Assembly: GCA_020850695.1 (NCBI GenBank)
Contig: JADZEF010000238.1
Location: 1-64,000 of the forward strand
From: Planctomycetaceae bacterium
Lineage (GTDB): Bacteria > Planctomycetota > Planctomycetia > Planctomycetales > Planctomycetaceae
Direction: 5' to 3'
DNA: 64,000 bases
Positions 57,705 to 64,000 of this stretch are shown piece by piece. The notes under the pieces were generated by a model. That model did not search any database, had not been told where the DNA came from, and was given only the letters and a program-made list of their open reading frames with translations. Position numbers and translations under genes: made by a program. Within the stretch, counting starts at the first letter, position 1; each line of letters starts with the position of its first letter.

Positions 57705-58325
57705 AGGAGCGAGGAGCGAGAATCGAGGAGTGAGCCGGATGAATCCTAACGCAAACGCGGAAGCGGGACGAATCACCCCAGCGAGCAACGCAGTCGCGGA
57801 ACGCAGGGCTCTCCCTGGCAATGACGCGGACGCTCACGGCTCCCAGATGTTCGGCCTCATGTGGCGGTCGAGACTGTGAATCGGAGCGAAGAGCGTTTCA
57901 GCCATCCCAGGGTCGATGGGGATCTCGTAGAAATCCGCGACGAAAGGGATCCCGGGCGAGCCTGAAGGACTACCGCCTAACTCGAGCTCAATAGGCGTTG
58001 GAGTGACCGTCGCGTAGTAGGACCCGACATAGGCACCCGTCAACGCCAACACAACACAGGTCGCAATCGCGACAGTCAGCCAAGGAGACTTCTTGCGTTC
58101 TGACATGGGAGAGTCCTTTCTGCACCGTATCGTAGCCCATCGCGCAGGAAAAACCCGTCCGCGCAAACTGTGGTCTACATCAGGATTGTCAGCGTCTGTT
58201 CCGCGACACTCCGGCGAGCACCGCTTCGAGAACTCAATCACTCAACTACCGCATCTTCGCGTCCCAAGCGCCAATGCGCTAAAATGCCTTCTCCTCGCTC
58301 CTCAATTCTCGCTCCTCACTCCTTC
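57705..58325. repeat. Inverted-repeat arms enclosing a small gene
   Basis: GGAGCGAGGAGCGAGAATCGAGGAGTGAG (57705-57733) and CTCCTCGCTCCTCAATTCTCGCTCCTCACTCCTTC (58291-58325) are inverted relatives. The interval of about 560 nt contains only the 90-residue membrane-protein gene. The right arm ends 5 nt before the recO start. It may be a mobile unit with cargo or two independent repeats. Confidence 0.5.
57834..58106 (-). CDS. Small single-TM hypothetical protein
   Basis: A 90-residue protein with MSERKKSPWLTVAIATCVVLALTGAYVG: a basic N-terminus and one transmembrane helix, followed by a Pro/Gly/Ser-rich stretch and IPIDPGMAETLFAPIHSLDRHMRPN. No family is recognised, though short planctomycete proteins with an AYVGSYYATVT-type segment look similar. 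It lies between the inverted arms of a repeat (57705-57733 and 58291-58325). The ATG at 58106 is supported by the methionine before the transmembrane segment. Confidence 0.62.
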   Translation of the reverse strand: MSERKKSPWLTVAIATCVVLALTGAYVGSYYATVTPTPIELELGGSPSGSPGIPFVADFYEIPIDPGMAETLFAPIHSLDRHMRPNIWEP

Positions 58326-58330
58326 CCCCG

Positions 58331-59080
58331 ATGCTCCCCGAGAAGTCCGAAGCCCTTGTCATCCGGCACGTCGATTTCAGCGAGACGAGCAAGATCGTCA
58401 CGCTGTTTTCGCGGGATTTCGGCAAGATTTCGGCTCTCGCGAAGGGAGCGCGCCGCCTGAAAGGACCGTTCGAGGCTGCTCTTGACCTGTTGAGTCGATG
58501 TCGGATAGTTTTCCTCCGCAAGTCCTCGGGAGGCCTCGACCTCCTCACCGAAGCGCAACTCGTTTCCAGGTTCCGGCCTTCGGGCAAGAACATGGTGGCC
58601 GTCTATGCCGGCTGGTATGTCGCCGAGTTGCTCGACGGTCTCACCGAGCCCCACGATCCCCATCCCGTCCTGTATCAAGAGGCAGTCGCCGCCCTCGAGC
58701 GATTCGCCGACGACTCCACTCTCGACCGTTCCCTTCTCCGATTCGAACTCAGCACGCTCCGCGAAATCGGCCAGCTCCCCGCATTCGACGGGTGCCTGGT
58801 GTGCGGGGCGACGACTGATGCCAACCTGACTTTCTCCTACTGGGTTTCCCAGAGCGGCCTCATCTGCCGCAACTGTCGACACGACGAATTCACCCATCTC
58901 ACGCTGACGCCCGGCTCACTCGCCATCCTCAAGCGCCTCGCGGCCGAAGAGGATGCGGGGATCGATCGTCTCGTCCTCTCCCCGCAACAACAGAAAGAGA
59001 TCCGCCGTGTCGTCACGGCGGCCGTCACCCATTGCCTCGGCCACCCGCCGAAGATGATGGGGTATCTGAAAGGGCAGTAG
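58331..59080 (+). CDS. recO: DNA repair protein RecO
   Basis: A 249-residue recombination mediator in the RecFOR pathway, loading RecA on SSB-coated DNA. The N-terminal OB fold begins SEALVIRHVDFSETSKIVTLFSRDFGKISALAKGARR, a characteristic RecO start. A helical region contains LYQEAVAALERF, and the zinc motif C-x2-C ... C-x2-C is GCLVCGATTD and LICRNCRHD. Complete length. ATG 58331 follows the repeat arm at 58291-58325 directly. Confidence 0.94.
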   Translation: MLPEKSEALVIRHVDFSETSKIVTLFSRDFGKISALAKGARRLKGPFEAALDLLSRCRIVFLRKSSGGLDLLTEAQLVSRFRPSGKNMVAVYAGWYVAELLDGLTEPHDPHPVLYQEAVAALERFADDSTLDRSLLRFELSTLREIGQLPAFDGCLVCGATTDANLTFSYWVSQSGLICRNCRHDEFTHLTLTPGSLAILKRLAAEEDAGIDRLVLSPQQQKEIRRVVTAAVTHCLGHPPKMMGYLKGQ

Positions 59081-59082
59081 TT

Positions 59083-59104
59083 AGGAGACAGGAGACAGGA
59101 GACA
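59083..59104. repeat. 7-bp direct repeat (GGAGACA x3)
   Basis: Three units of AGGAGACA-type sequence lie just after recO. They are the inverse complement in type of the longer CTCCTGA array at 59284-59346, so the two form a loose inverted pair around the 200-nt gap. Confidence 0.7.
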
Positions 59105-59283
59105 GTAGAAAGCCAAAGACAAGCTCTCGAACCACTCCCGGAACCGCTCTTCGCGACAACGCCGCCCGTCGATACACTCCCGCCGCATTCGCACCCCTCT
59201 CGACTCATTCGCAGAACACATCATCCGCATCGAGTTTCACATCATCCCTCACGAGTCCCCGTTGAATGCAGGATGCATTTAAC

Positions 59284-59353
<70 letters not shown>

Positions 59354-59380
59354 CCGCCCTCCCCCCGCTCTCCGTCACGG

Positions 59381-60628
59381 ATGACGATGAACGGTCTTCT
59401 CCCCCGATCGCTGCCGCTCTTGCCGCTGCTTGCCGTTGCGCTCCTCGCGACGTGCGGGGGATGCCAGGCGTCGCGCAATGTCGCCACGCCGTGGTCGCCG
59501 AAGGCGGACGGCAAACCCGGATCGATCGCCAAGCTCTTCGGCGCCCAGGACGACGAGATTCTCGTCAACCCGATGCTCGCCTCGCTCGGCCGCCCCGAAT
59601 TCGAGGAAGCGGAAGGCCTGTTCAAGGCCGGCAAGTACAAGGAAGCGGAGAAGATCCTCAAGAAGCTTAAGAAGGGGGGGAAGTACCGCAACGCCCCCGT
59701 CCGCGAAGACGCCATGTTTCTGCTGGCCGAATGCCAGTTCGCCCGCAAGGACTACGCCGACGCCCAGGACAGCTACGAGCGTCTCGTGAAGGACTACCCC
59801 TCGACCCGTTACCTCGACCGCTTCTCGAAGCGTCAGTTCGAGATCGCCCGCTACTGGCTTCGCAACGAGCCGACCGCGACCGGCGACGCCATTCAGAAGG
59901 TCAACTACGAAGAGCCGCACAAGTCCGAACCGATCAAGCTCGCGCCGCTTCCGTCGAACGATCCAACCCGCATCATCCCGATCCTGCCGAACTTCTTCGA
60001 CAAGACCCGGCCGATGTTCGACACCGACGGCCGCGCCCTCGAAGCCCTGAAGTCGATCTGGCTCAACGATCCGACCGGCCCCCTCGCCGACGATGCTCTC
60101 ATGCTCTCGGCCACGCACTCCCTCCGCACCAAGGACTGGATCGAAGCCGACCGCTTCTTCACGCTCCTCACCGAGGAATACCCCAAGAGCCCGCACATGG
60201 AGCAGGCCCTCATCCTCAGCTCGCACGTCAAGCTGATGTCCTACCAGGGGCCCGCCTACGACGGCAAAAAGCTCGAACAGTCGAAGGCGCTCAAGGAACA
60301 GATCCTCAAGCTCTACCCGAAGCATGCTGACCGCGAACGCTTCCTCGACGAGATCCGCAAGATCGAAGAAGCCCAGGCCCGCCACGACTGGGAAATGGTC
60401 ATCTACTACGGCCGCCAGCGCCGCCCCGACGCCCAGGCCATCTACTGCCAGTCCATTATCGACAAGTTCAGCAGCACGACCTACGCCGACCGCGCCAAGC
60501 AGAAGCTGAAGGACCTCGAAGAAATCAACCGCTCCGGCCGCAGCCGCATCCAGCTCCCGAAACCGCTGAAGCCCAAGCCGAAGGAACCGGAAGAGTACGA
60601 AGAAAAGCCGGCGAAGGTCTCACTCTAA
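59381..60628 (+). CDS. BamD-like outer-membrane assembly lipoprotein
   Basis: A 415-residue lipoprotein with a hydrophobic signal and lipobox ATCGGC (Cys near residue 28). TPR-type helical pairs fit the BamD/YfiO fold: FEEAEGLFKAGKYKEAEKILKKL, VREDAMFLLAECQFARKDYADAQDSYERLVKDYPSTRY, and later ADDALMLSATHSLRTKDWIEADRFFTLLTEEYPKSPHM. BamD supports BamA in inserting beta-barrel proteins. The C-terminus is Pro/Lys-rich. ATG 59381. The LptE-like gene is about 1.2 kb downstream. Confidence 0.85.
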   Translation: MTMNGLLPRSLPLLPLLAVALLATCGGCQASRNVATPWSPKADGKPGSIAKLFGAQDDEILVNPMLASLGRPEFEEAEGLFKAGKYKEAEKILKKLKKGGKYRNAPVREDAMFLLAECQFARKDYADAQDSYERLVKDYPSTRYLDRFSKRQFEIARYWLRNEPTATGDAIQKVNYEEPHKSEPIKLAPLPSNDPTRIIPILPNFFDKTRPMFDTDGRALEALKSIWLNDPTGPLADDALMLSATHSLRTKDWIEADRFFTLLTEEYPKSPHMEQALILSSHVKLMSYQGPAYDGKKLEQSKALKEQILKLYPKHADRERFLDEIRKIEEAQARHDWEMVIYYGRQRRPDAQAIYCQSIIDKFSSTTYADRAKQKLKDLEEINRSGRSRIQLPKPLKPKPKEPEEYEEKPAKVSL

Positions 60629-60681
60629 TTCCTGACTCATCGAGACCACCGCAGTACGAAGCTCTCTACAGACTGATGTTC

Positions 60682-60906
60682 TTTACGCCAACGGCGTTGT
60701 ACTCCACAGCCCAGGTTCGCGAACGAAGTGAGCGCACCCTGGGTTGAGATCAGAATTCAACAGCAACCCCAACGGGGTTGTACAAGACGTTCGTGAACGA
60801 TTTGTAGTACCCCCTCGGGATACTGGCTTCGTGTGGAAACAACCCCAGGGTGCGCTCGGCAAGCCTCGCGACCCTGGGCTGATGCGTACAACACCTTCGG
60901 TGTAAC
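60682..60906. repeat. Long intergenic palindromic repeat, family B, copy 3
   Basis: It has the same arm sequence as 15160-15400 (TTTACGCCAACGGCGTTGTAC ... CGAAGTGAGCGCACCCTGGGTT at left, CCAGGGTGCGCTCGG ... GTACAACACCTTCGGTGTAA at right) and the central CCCCAACGGGGTTGTAC and TACCCCCTCGGGATA. It is more diverged than copy 2. It occupies the gap between the BamD-like gene and the next. Confidence 0.85.
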
Positions 60907-61035
60907 AGAAAGACCATCCCGGCTGGTCCATTGAGTGAGTTCAGCAGTCAGAACCGAAGGCCTGAAGGGCCGAAACTCCGATCGCAACGTCCCGCATCGC
61001 AGGTCACGGCGGGCTGCCTTCTCGAAAGAATCCTC

Positions 61036-61614
61036 ATGAAGACCTCGAATTGGCTCCCCGCACTGCTCCTCGCTCTCGTCGCCGTCCCGTGCTTCGCCGC
61101 CGATCCGGCCGACAAGGCCGCGGGCGACCGACTCGCCGCCGAGGTGAAGGAACCCTTCACGACGCTCGCGAACGTCGTCTCGCACGTCACCAAGGGCGAC
61201 CTCGAGGAAGGCTTCAAAGCCTACGCCGAGCGTCTCATCGACGCCCCGAAGGAAAAGGAAGCCCCCGAGTTCGAAAGCGACTACCGCAGCGGCTTCCGCC
61301 GCCTCTTCAAGGCGTTTCCGAAGGGTGTCGAGTCGCTCGACCTCGTCGCCATCCGCCGCCTCTCGACCCGTTCGTTCCGCCTCACCTGCATCGCCAACAG
61401 CCGCCGCGGCCCGGTCATCGTCGAAGCCGTCACATACCGCCACAAGGACTCCTGGTGGTTCTGTCAGATCGGCTTCCAGTCGGTCGAGCTGATGGACTCG
61501 GAACGGCTCCGGGCCTTCTCGGAATCGATCCCCGCCACCGCCCTCTCGCAACCGATCTCGCTCCCCATCAGCTCCGAACCGTCCAACAAGCTCTCCAGCC
61601 TCGAAGCGAAGTGA
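61036..61614 (+). CDS. Hypothetical secreted protein
   Basis: A 192-residue protein with a classical signal peptide (MKTSNWLPALLLALVAVPCFA|ADP). The mature domain has a helical start (AAEVKEPFTTLANVVSHVTKGDLEEGFKAYAERL) and a beta-rich end (FRLTCIANSRRGPVIVEAVTYRHKDSWWFCQIGFQSVELMD). The pattern resembles SnoaL/NTF2-like folds but no family can be claimed. It lies between the BamD-like and LptE-like genes on the same strand. The ATG at 61036 was chosen for its signal peptide. Confidence 0.7.
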   Translation: MKTSNWLPALLLALVAVPCFAADPADKAAGDRLAAEVKEPFTTLANVVSHVTKGDLEEGFKAYAERLIDAPKEKEAPEFESDYRSGFRRLFKAFPKGVESLDLVAIRRLSTRSFRLTCIANSRRGPVIVEAVTYRHKDSWWFCQIGFQSVELMDSERLRAFSESIPATALSQPISLPISSEPSNKLSSLEAK

Positions 61615-61828
61615 CAGTGCCTTCATCAACTCCAAAGATCTGGCCGCGAAAAACCGCGAACGACACAAAAAGAAATGAGTGATCGATCTGCTCATTCGAA
61701 GTCACACGCCGACTTTTTTCTCCTGGTCTTCCCTTTTGTGACTTCTGTGCCTCTTTGCGGCGAATTCCGACCTGAGTTTTCTCTCTTCGTTCTTGCGACG
61801 TCGCATGTCCCGTGAACCCAGGAATCCA

Positions 61829-62362
61829 ATGCCCCCTCGTCGCCTACGCGGCCGCGCGTTCGCCTGCGCGTGCGCGGCGTCGGTGATGTTGCTGGGGGGG
61901 TGCGGGTACATGGTCGGCAGCGGCTTCCGCGAAGAGGTCCGTTCGGTTCACGTTCCGATCTTCACATCCGATGCCAGCCGCCGTGGCCTTGAGTATCAGC
62001 TCACGGAAGCAGTCCACAAGCAGATCCAGAACCGCTCGCACTACCGCCTCGCCAAGCCGCCGTATGCCGACACCGAGCTGAAGGGACGCATCGTCGACGT
62101 CCGCAAGACGGTCCTCGGTGAGACGAAAGAGGACGACCCTCGCGAGTTGCAGCTCACGTATGCAGTCGAGGTCACCTGGGTCGACCTCCGCAACGGGAAG
62201 GTGCTCGCCGAGCAGCGGGTCCCCATCACGCCCGACCTCGTCCACCTGCTGACGACGTCGAGCTTCGCCCCGGAAATCGGGCAATCGATGGCGACCGGGA
62301 ACCAGTCCGCCATCCAGCAGATGGCCCGCCGCATCGTCGACTCGATGGAAGCCCCCTGGTAA
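61829..62362 (+). CDS. LptE-like lipoprotein
   Basis: A 177-residue lipoprotein with lipobox LLGGC followed by GYMVGSGFREEVRSVHVPIFTSDASRRGLEYQLTEAVHKQIQ, the classic LptE arrangement (GY...F....I.V..F.N....G.E..LT.AL...). LptE plugs the LptD barrel and helps place LPS in the outer membrane. The C-terminal half (QLTYAVEVTWVDLRNGKVLAEQRV) forms the beta-sheet. The ATG at 61829 has AGGA five bases upstream and is preferred over 61805. Its presence implies LPS-like lipids in this diderm. Confidence 0.88.
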   Translation: MPPRRLRGRAFACACAASVMLLGGCGYMVGSGFREEVRSVHVPIFTSDASRRGLEYQLTEAVHKQIQNRSHYRLAKPPYADTELKGRIVDVRKTVLGETKEDDPRELQLTYAVEVTWVDLRNGKVLAEQRVPITPDLVHLLTTSSFAPEIGQSMATGNQSAIQQMARRIVDSMEAPW

Positions 62363-62529
62363 CAGGCGCGGGCCTTTGAAACGGTGCGGCACCTCACGCG
62401 GTAATCCCTCTGGGCCGCAACGGGCGCTCTAACCCACTCGCCGAAGTCGCTTGCGGGTTCGCGATGCCTTGGTCCGCTTGCGGCCAGCAAACTGCCGCGC
62501 GCCTTCAGTCGCCACCTGCGCAAATAAGG

Positions 62530-62572
62530 AAGACCTCGCCGAGCGGAATTGCGGAGAACCCGGCGAGGTCTT
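62530..62572. other. Strong hairpin, 12-bp stem (candidate structured RNA or repeat)
   Basis: AAGACCTCGCCG (62530-62541) pairs perfectly with CGGCGAGGTCTT (62561-62572) around a 19-nt loop. No T-run follows (TTGGGGGG). It is followed 16 nt later by a second hairpin. It could terminate the LptE-like transcript, form a small RNA or be a dispersed repeat. Confidence 0.55.
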
Positions 62573-62588
62573 GGGGGGGCAAGTTGAG

Positions 62589-62626
62589 GAAGTTCACTCC
62601 GGCCGATGGCCGGTGGAGCGAACTTC
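62589..62626. other. Hairpin GAAGTTCACTCCGGCC / mirror
   Basis: GAAGTTC-A-CTCCGGCC pairs with GGCCGG-TGGAG-C-GAACTTC around a GATG loop, one mismatch on each arm. It adjoins the preceding hairpin. Confidence 0.55.
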
Positions 62627-62973
62627 ATCGATCATTGTGACGGTCGCGGGAGTGACTTTCAATCCTCGCCGCCGGCCCGCGACCCCGATTTTTCCGGGAT
62701 TTCCGCAGGGAACTCACGGAGTGACCCCAACTCGCCCTCCCTCCCCGCCCAAGCGGCAGGTGATGGGGTCAACCCGGCGAATCCAACTCCCTGGATGGCC
62801 AGATTCCCGCACACACGAACCGTCGGCGACCGATACAGAGCACGATCGCAGCAATATATGACGTATTTTGCAACATTGTGACGCCACATTCTTCCAAATC
62901 ACATCACATCTGCACTTGCTCTTTCTTCCTACTCGCCGTATTCTCACAGTGAGTCCAACTCAGGAGGAGACGA

Positions 62974-63756
62974 ATGCTCGTCGACCAACGCCGCGGCAGT
63001 ATTCTCCAACTAGTGGAAGTCAAAGGATTTGTTCCACTTCAGGAGCTTGCAGATCACGTCCAAGCGAGCGAATCAACCGTCCGGCGCGATCTGGAATATC
63101 TTGACGGAATCGGTCAAATTCGACGAACGCGTGGCGGCGCCGCCTTCATCGGCGAATCCATCACTCCCTTCGACGAACGGTCAATATCTGCCAGAAAGGA
63201 GAAAGAGCGGATTGCGGCGGTCGCCGCCGACCTGATCCAGCCCGGAGAGGCGATTCTTCTGGACGGGGGAACGACGACACTCGAGCTCGCCCGGCGTCTG
63301 GCCGGCAAGGCACTCCAGGTCGTCACCAACTCCCTTCCGATCGCCAATGTCTTGGCCAGCCAGCCAGCCATCGAGCTCCTCATGGTGGGGGGGTATGTCT
63401 ATCCGAAGACCGGCGTCGCCCTTGGACCTGTCGCGGAAGCGGCCCTCGAAGCGATGCATGTCCGCCGGCTCTTCATGAGCGTCGGCGGCATCACCGAAGC
63501 GGGGCTGTTCAACAGCAACTCGCTGCTGGTGGCCACGGAACGCCGCATGATCGCCGCAGCGGACGAGTTCATCGTCCTCTCGGACAGTTCCAAGTTCGGC
63601 CGTTCGGCTCTGGCTCATCTGTGCGGGCTCGACGAAGTCGACCGGATCGTAGTCGACGCCGGCGTCCCCGATGAATGGCGCGACATCGCCGCCCGGCACC
63701 AGGTCGAACTGGTGATCGCCGAGACCCCTTCATCCAACGGAGTGCCAAACGGTTGA
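62974..63756 (+). CDS. DeoR-family transcriptional regulator
   Basis: A 260-residue regulator. The N-terminal winged helix has RGSILQLVEVKGFVPLQELADHVQASESTVRRDLEYLDGIGQIRRTRGGA, the exact DeoR pattern. The C-terminal sensor domain has AADLIQPGEAILLDGGTTTLELARRLAG and VVTNSLPIANVLA, the sugar-phosphate-isomerase-like effector site, with VGGITEAGLFNSNSLLVATERRMI and SDSSKFGRSALA following. It typically represses a sugar-catabolic operon in response to a phosphorylated sugar; the operon is not in the window. An excellent GGAGGAG lies just before ATG 62974. Confidence 0.95.
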   Translation: MLVDQRRGSILQLVEVKGFVPLQELADHVQASESTVRRDLEYLDGIGQIRRTRGGAAFIGESITPFDERSISARKEKERIAAVAADLIQPGEAILLDGGTTTLELARRLAGKALQVVTNSLPIANVLASQPAIELLMVGGYVYPKTGVALGPVAEAALEAMHVRRLFMSVGGITEAGLFNSNSLLVATERRMIAAADEFIVLSDSSKFGRSALAHLCGLDEVDRIVVDAGVPDEWRDIAARHQVELVIAETPSSNGVPNG

Positions 63757-63760
63757 CCCA

Positions 63761-63887
63761 GCACCCCGGCTGCGGCTTTGAGCAGCCGGGGTGCCGAATC
63801 AAAGGACTCGCAAAGGCTCAAAGTGTCCAGTTCTTCCACATTGTCTGCTTCGGCACCCAGGGTGCCCAAAGCTGCACCCTGGGTGCT
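63761..63887. repeat. REPIN-like pair, family D, copy 2
   Basis: Hairpins GCACCCCGGCTGCGG-CTTTGAG-CAGCCGGGGTGC (63761-63794) and GGCACCCAGGGTGC-CCAAAGCT-GCACCCTGGGTGC (63852-63886) match the pair at 54108-54257. The DeoR gene stop is just upstream. From 63888 to the window end no feature is recognised. Confidence 0.87.
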
Positions 63888-64000
63888 GACGGATTTCCCC
63901 ACCGCACCGCCTGGACGGCCTGCAACGGTTATCGGATCTCGGGTTTTCGGGGAAACGTGGTGATTTCCGGCAACATTGCGGGCATGAAGTATGTTTCTAC

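Larger units (their letters stand above)
62363..62973. other. Intergenic region with two strong hairpins
   Basis: About 610 nt between the LptE-like and DeoR genes contain no supported gene. Hairpins at 62530-62572 and 62589-62626 are the only strong structures. GGAGGAG at the end of the region is the DeoR ribosome binding site. Remaining sequence is GC-rich with no tRNA-like or repeat feature. Confidence 0.45.

Noticed and set aside
62440-62480. tRNA-like T-arm (GGGTTCGCGATGCC)
   Set aside because: No complementary stem or acceptor arm could be assembled around it.

Overview
The window is GC-rich and reads as chromosomal DNA of a planctomycete, most likely order Planctomycetales. The pointers are two DUF1559 proteins with type IV pilin-like N-termini, a PSCyt1-DUF1549-DUF1553 cytochrome-like protein, a transmembrane Ser/Thr kinase, PQQ/WD40/VCBS beta-propeller proteins, and a formylmethanofuran:H4MPT formyltransferase (Ftr). 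LptE-like and BamD-like lipoproteins indicate a diderm envelope. MurC, MurB, Ddl and MurG show peptidoglycan precursor synthesis. No rRNA, tRNA, CRISPR array, prophage or classical IS was found.

Layout. 1-15 kb: esterase, metallophosphoesterases, enolase-superfamily enzyme, TrmH-type rRNA methylase, a DUF1559/lipoprotein/NqrB-like cluster, 2-hydroxyacid dehydrogenase, MFS transporter, MOSC protein, Ser/Thr kinase, CbiX. 15-21.4 kb: thioredoxin-like protein, WD40 protein, Gfo/Idh/MocA oxidoreductase, SRPBCC, DUF7336-like and DUF4058 proteins. 21.4-35.7 kb: a long minus-strand block with a rhomboid-like pseudoprotease, PQQ propeller, RAYT transposase, VCBS protein, RluA-type pseudouridine synthase, DUF1559, NadD, thioredoxin, DUF1553 and MoxR. 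36-42 kb: nucleoside hydrolase-like protein with RuvX, a HEPN/zinc-ribbon membrane protein, then murC-murB-ddl. 42-51.7 kb: methyltransferase, HpcH/HpaI aldolase, beta-carbonic anhydrase, beta-helix protein, SelD, murG. 52-64 kb: a DHOD-like/8-TM fusion, Ftr with 5-formyl-THF cyclo-ligase, FtsX-like permease, RecO, BamD-like, LptE-like and a DeoR regulator.

Functional groups are small: cell wall (murC-murB-ddl, murG), outer membrane (BamD, LptE), one-carbon metabolism (Ftr, 5-FCL), NAD synthesis (NadD), and RNA/DNA maintenance (TrmH, RluA, RuvX, RecO). Translationally tight pairs are trmH/yfcE-like, nucleoside hydrolase/ruvX, murC/murB and a small conserved gene with murG.

The most distinctive property is the amount of dispersed palindromic sequence. 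At least nine unrelated inverted-repeat families occur between genes. One family, with a GCACGGGCAYKAGTGCCCGTGC-like core, brackets a REP-associated tyrosine transposase on both sides and recurs elsewhere as inverted pairs (REPINs). Several repeats have entered coding sequence: one supplies start and signal-peptide codons of the DUF1553 gene, another lies in frame inside the same gene, and a third supplies the last codons and stop of the DHOD/8-TM fusion. Gene starts below were chosen downstream of such repeats wherever the longest frame ran through one.
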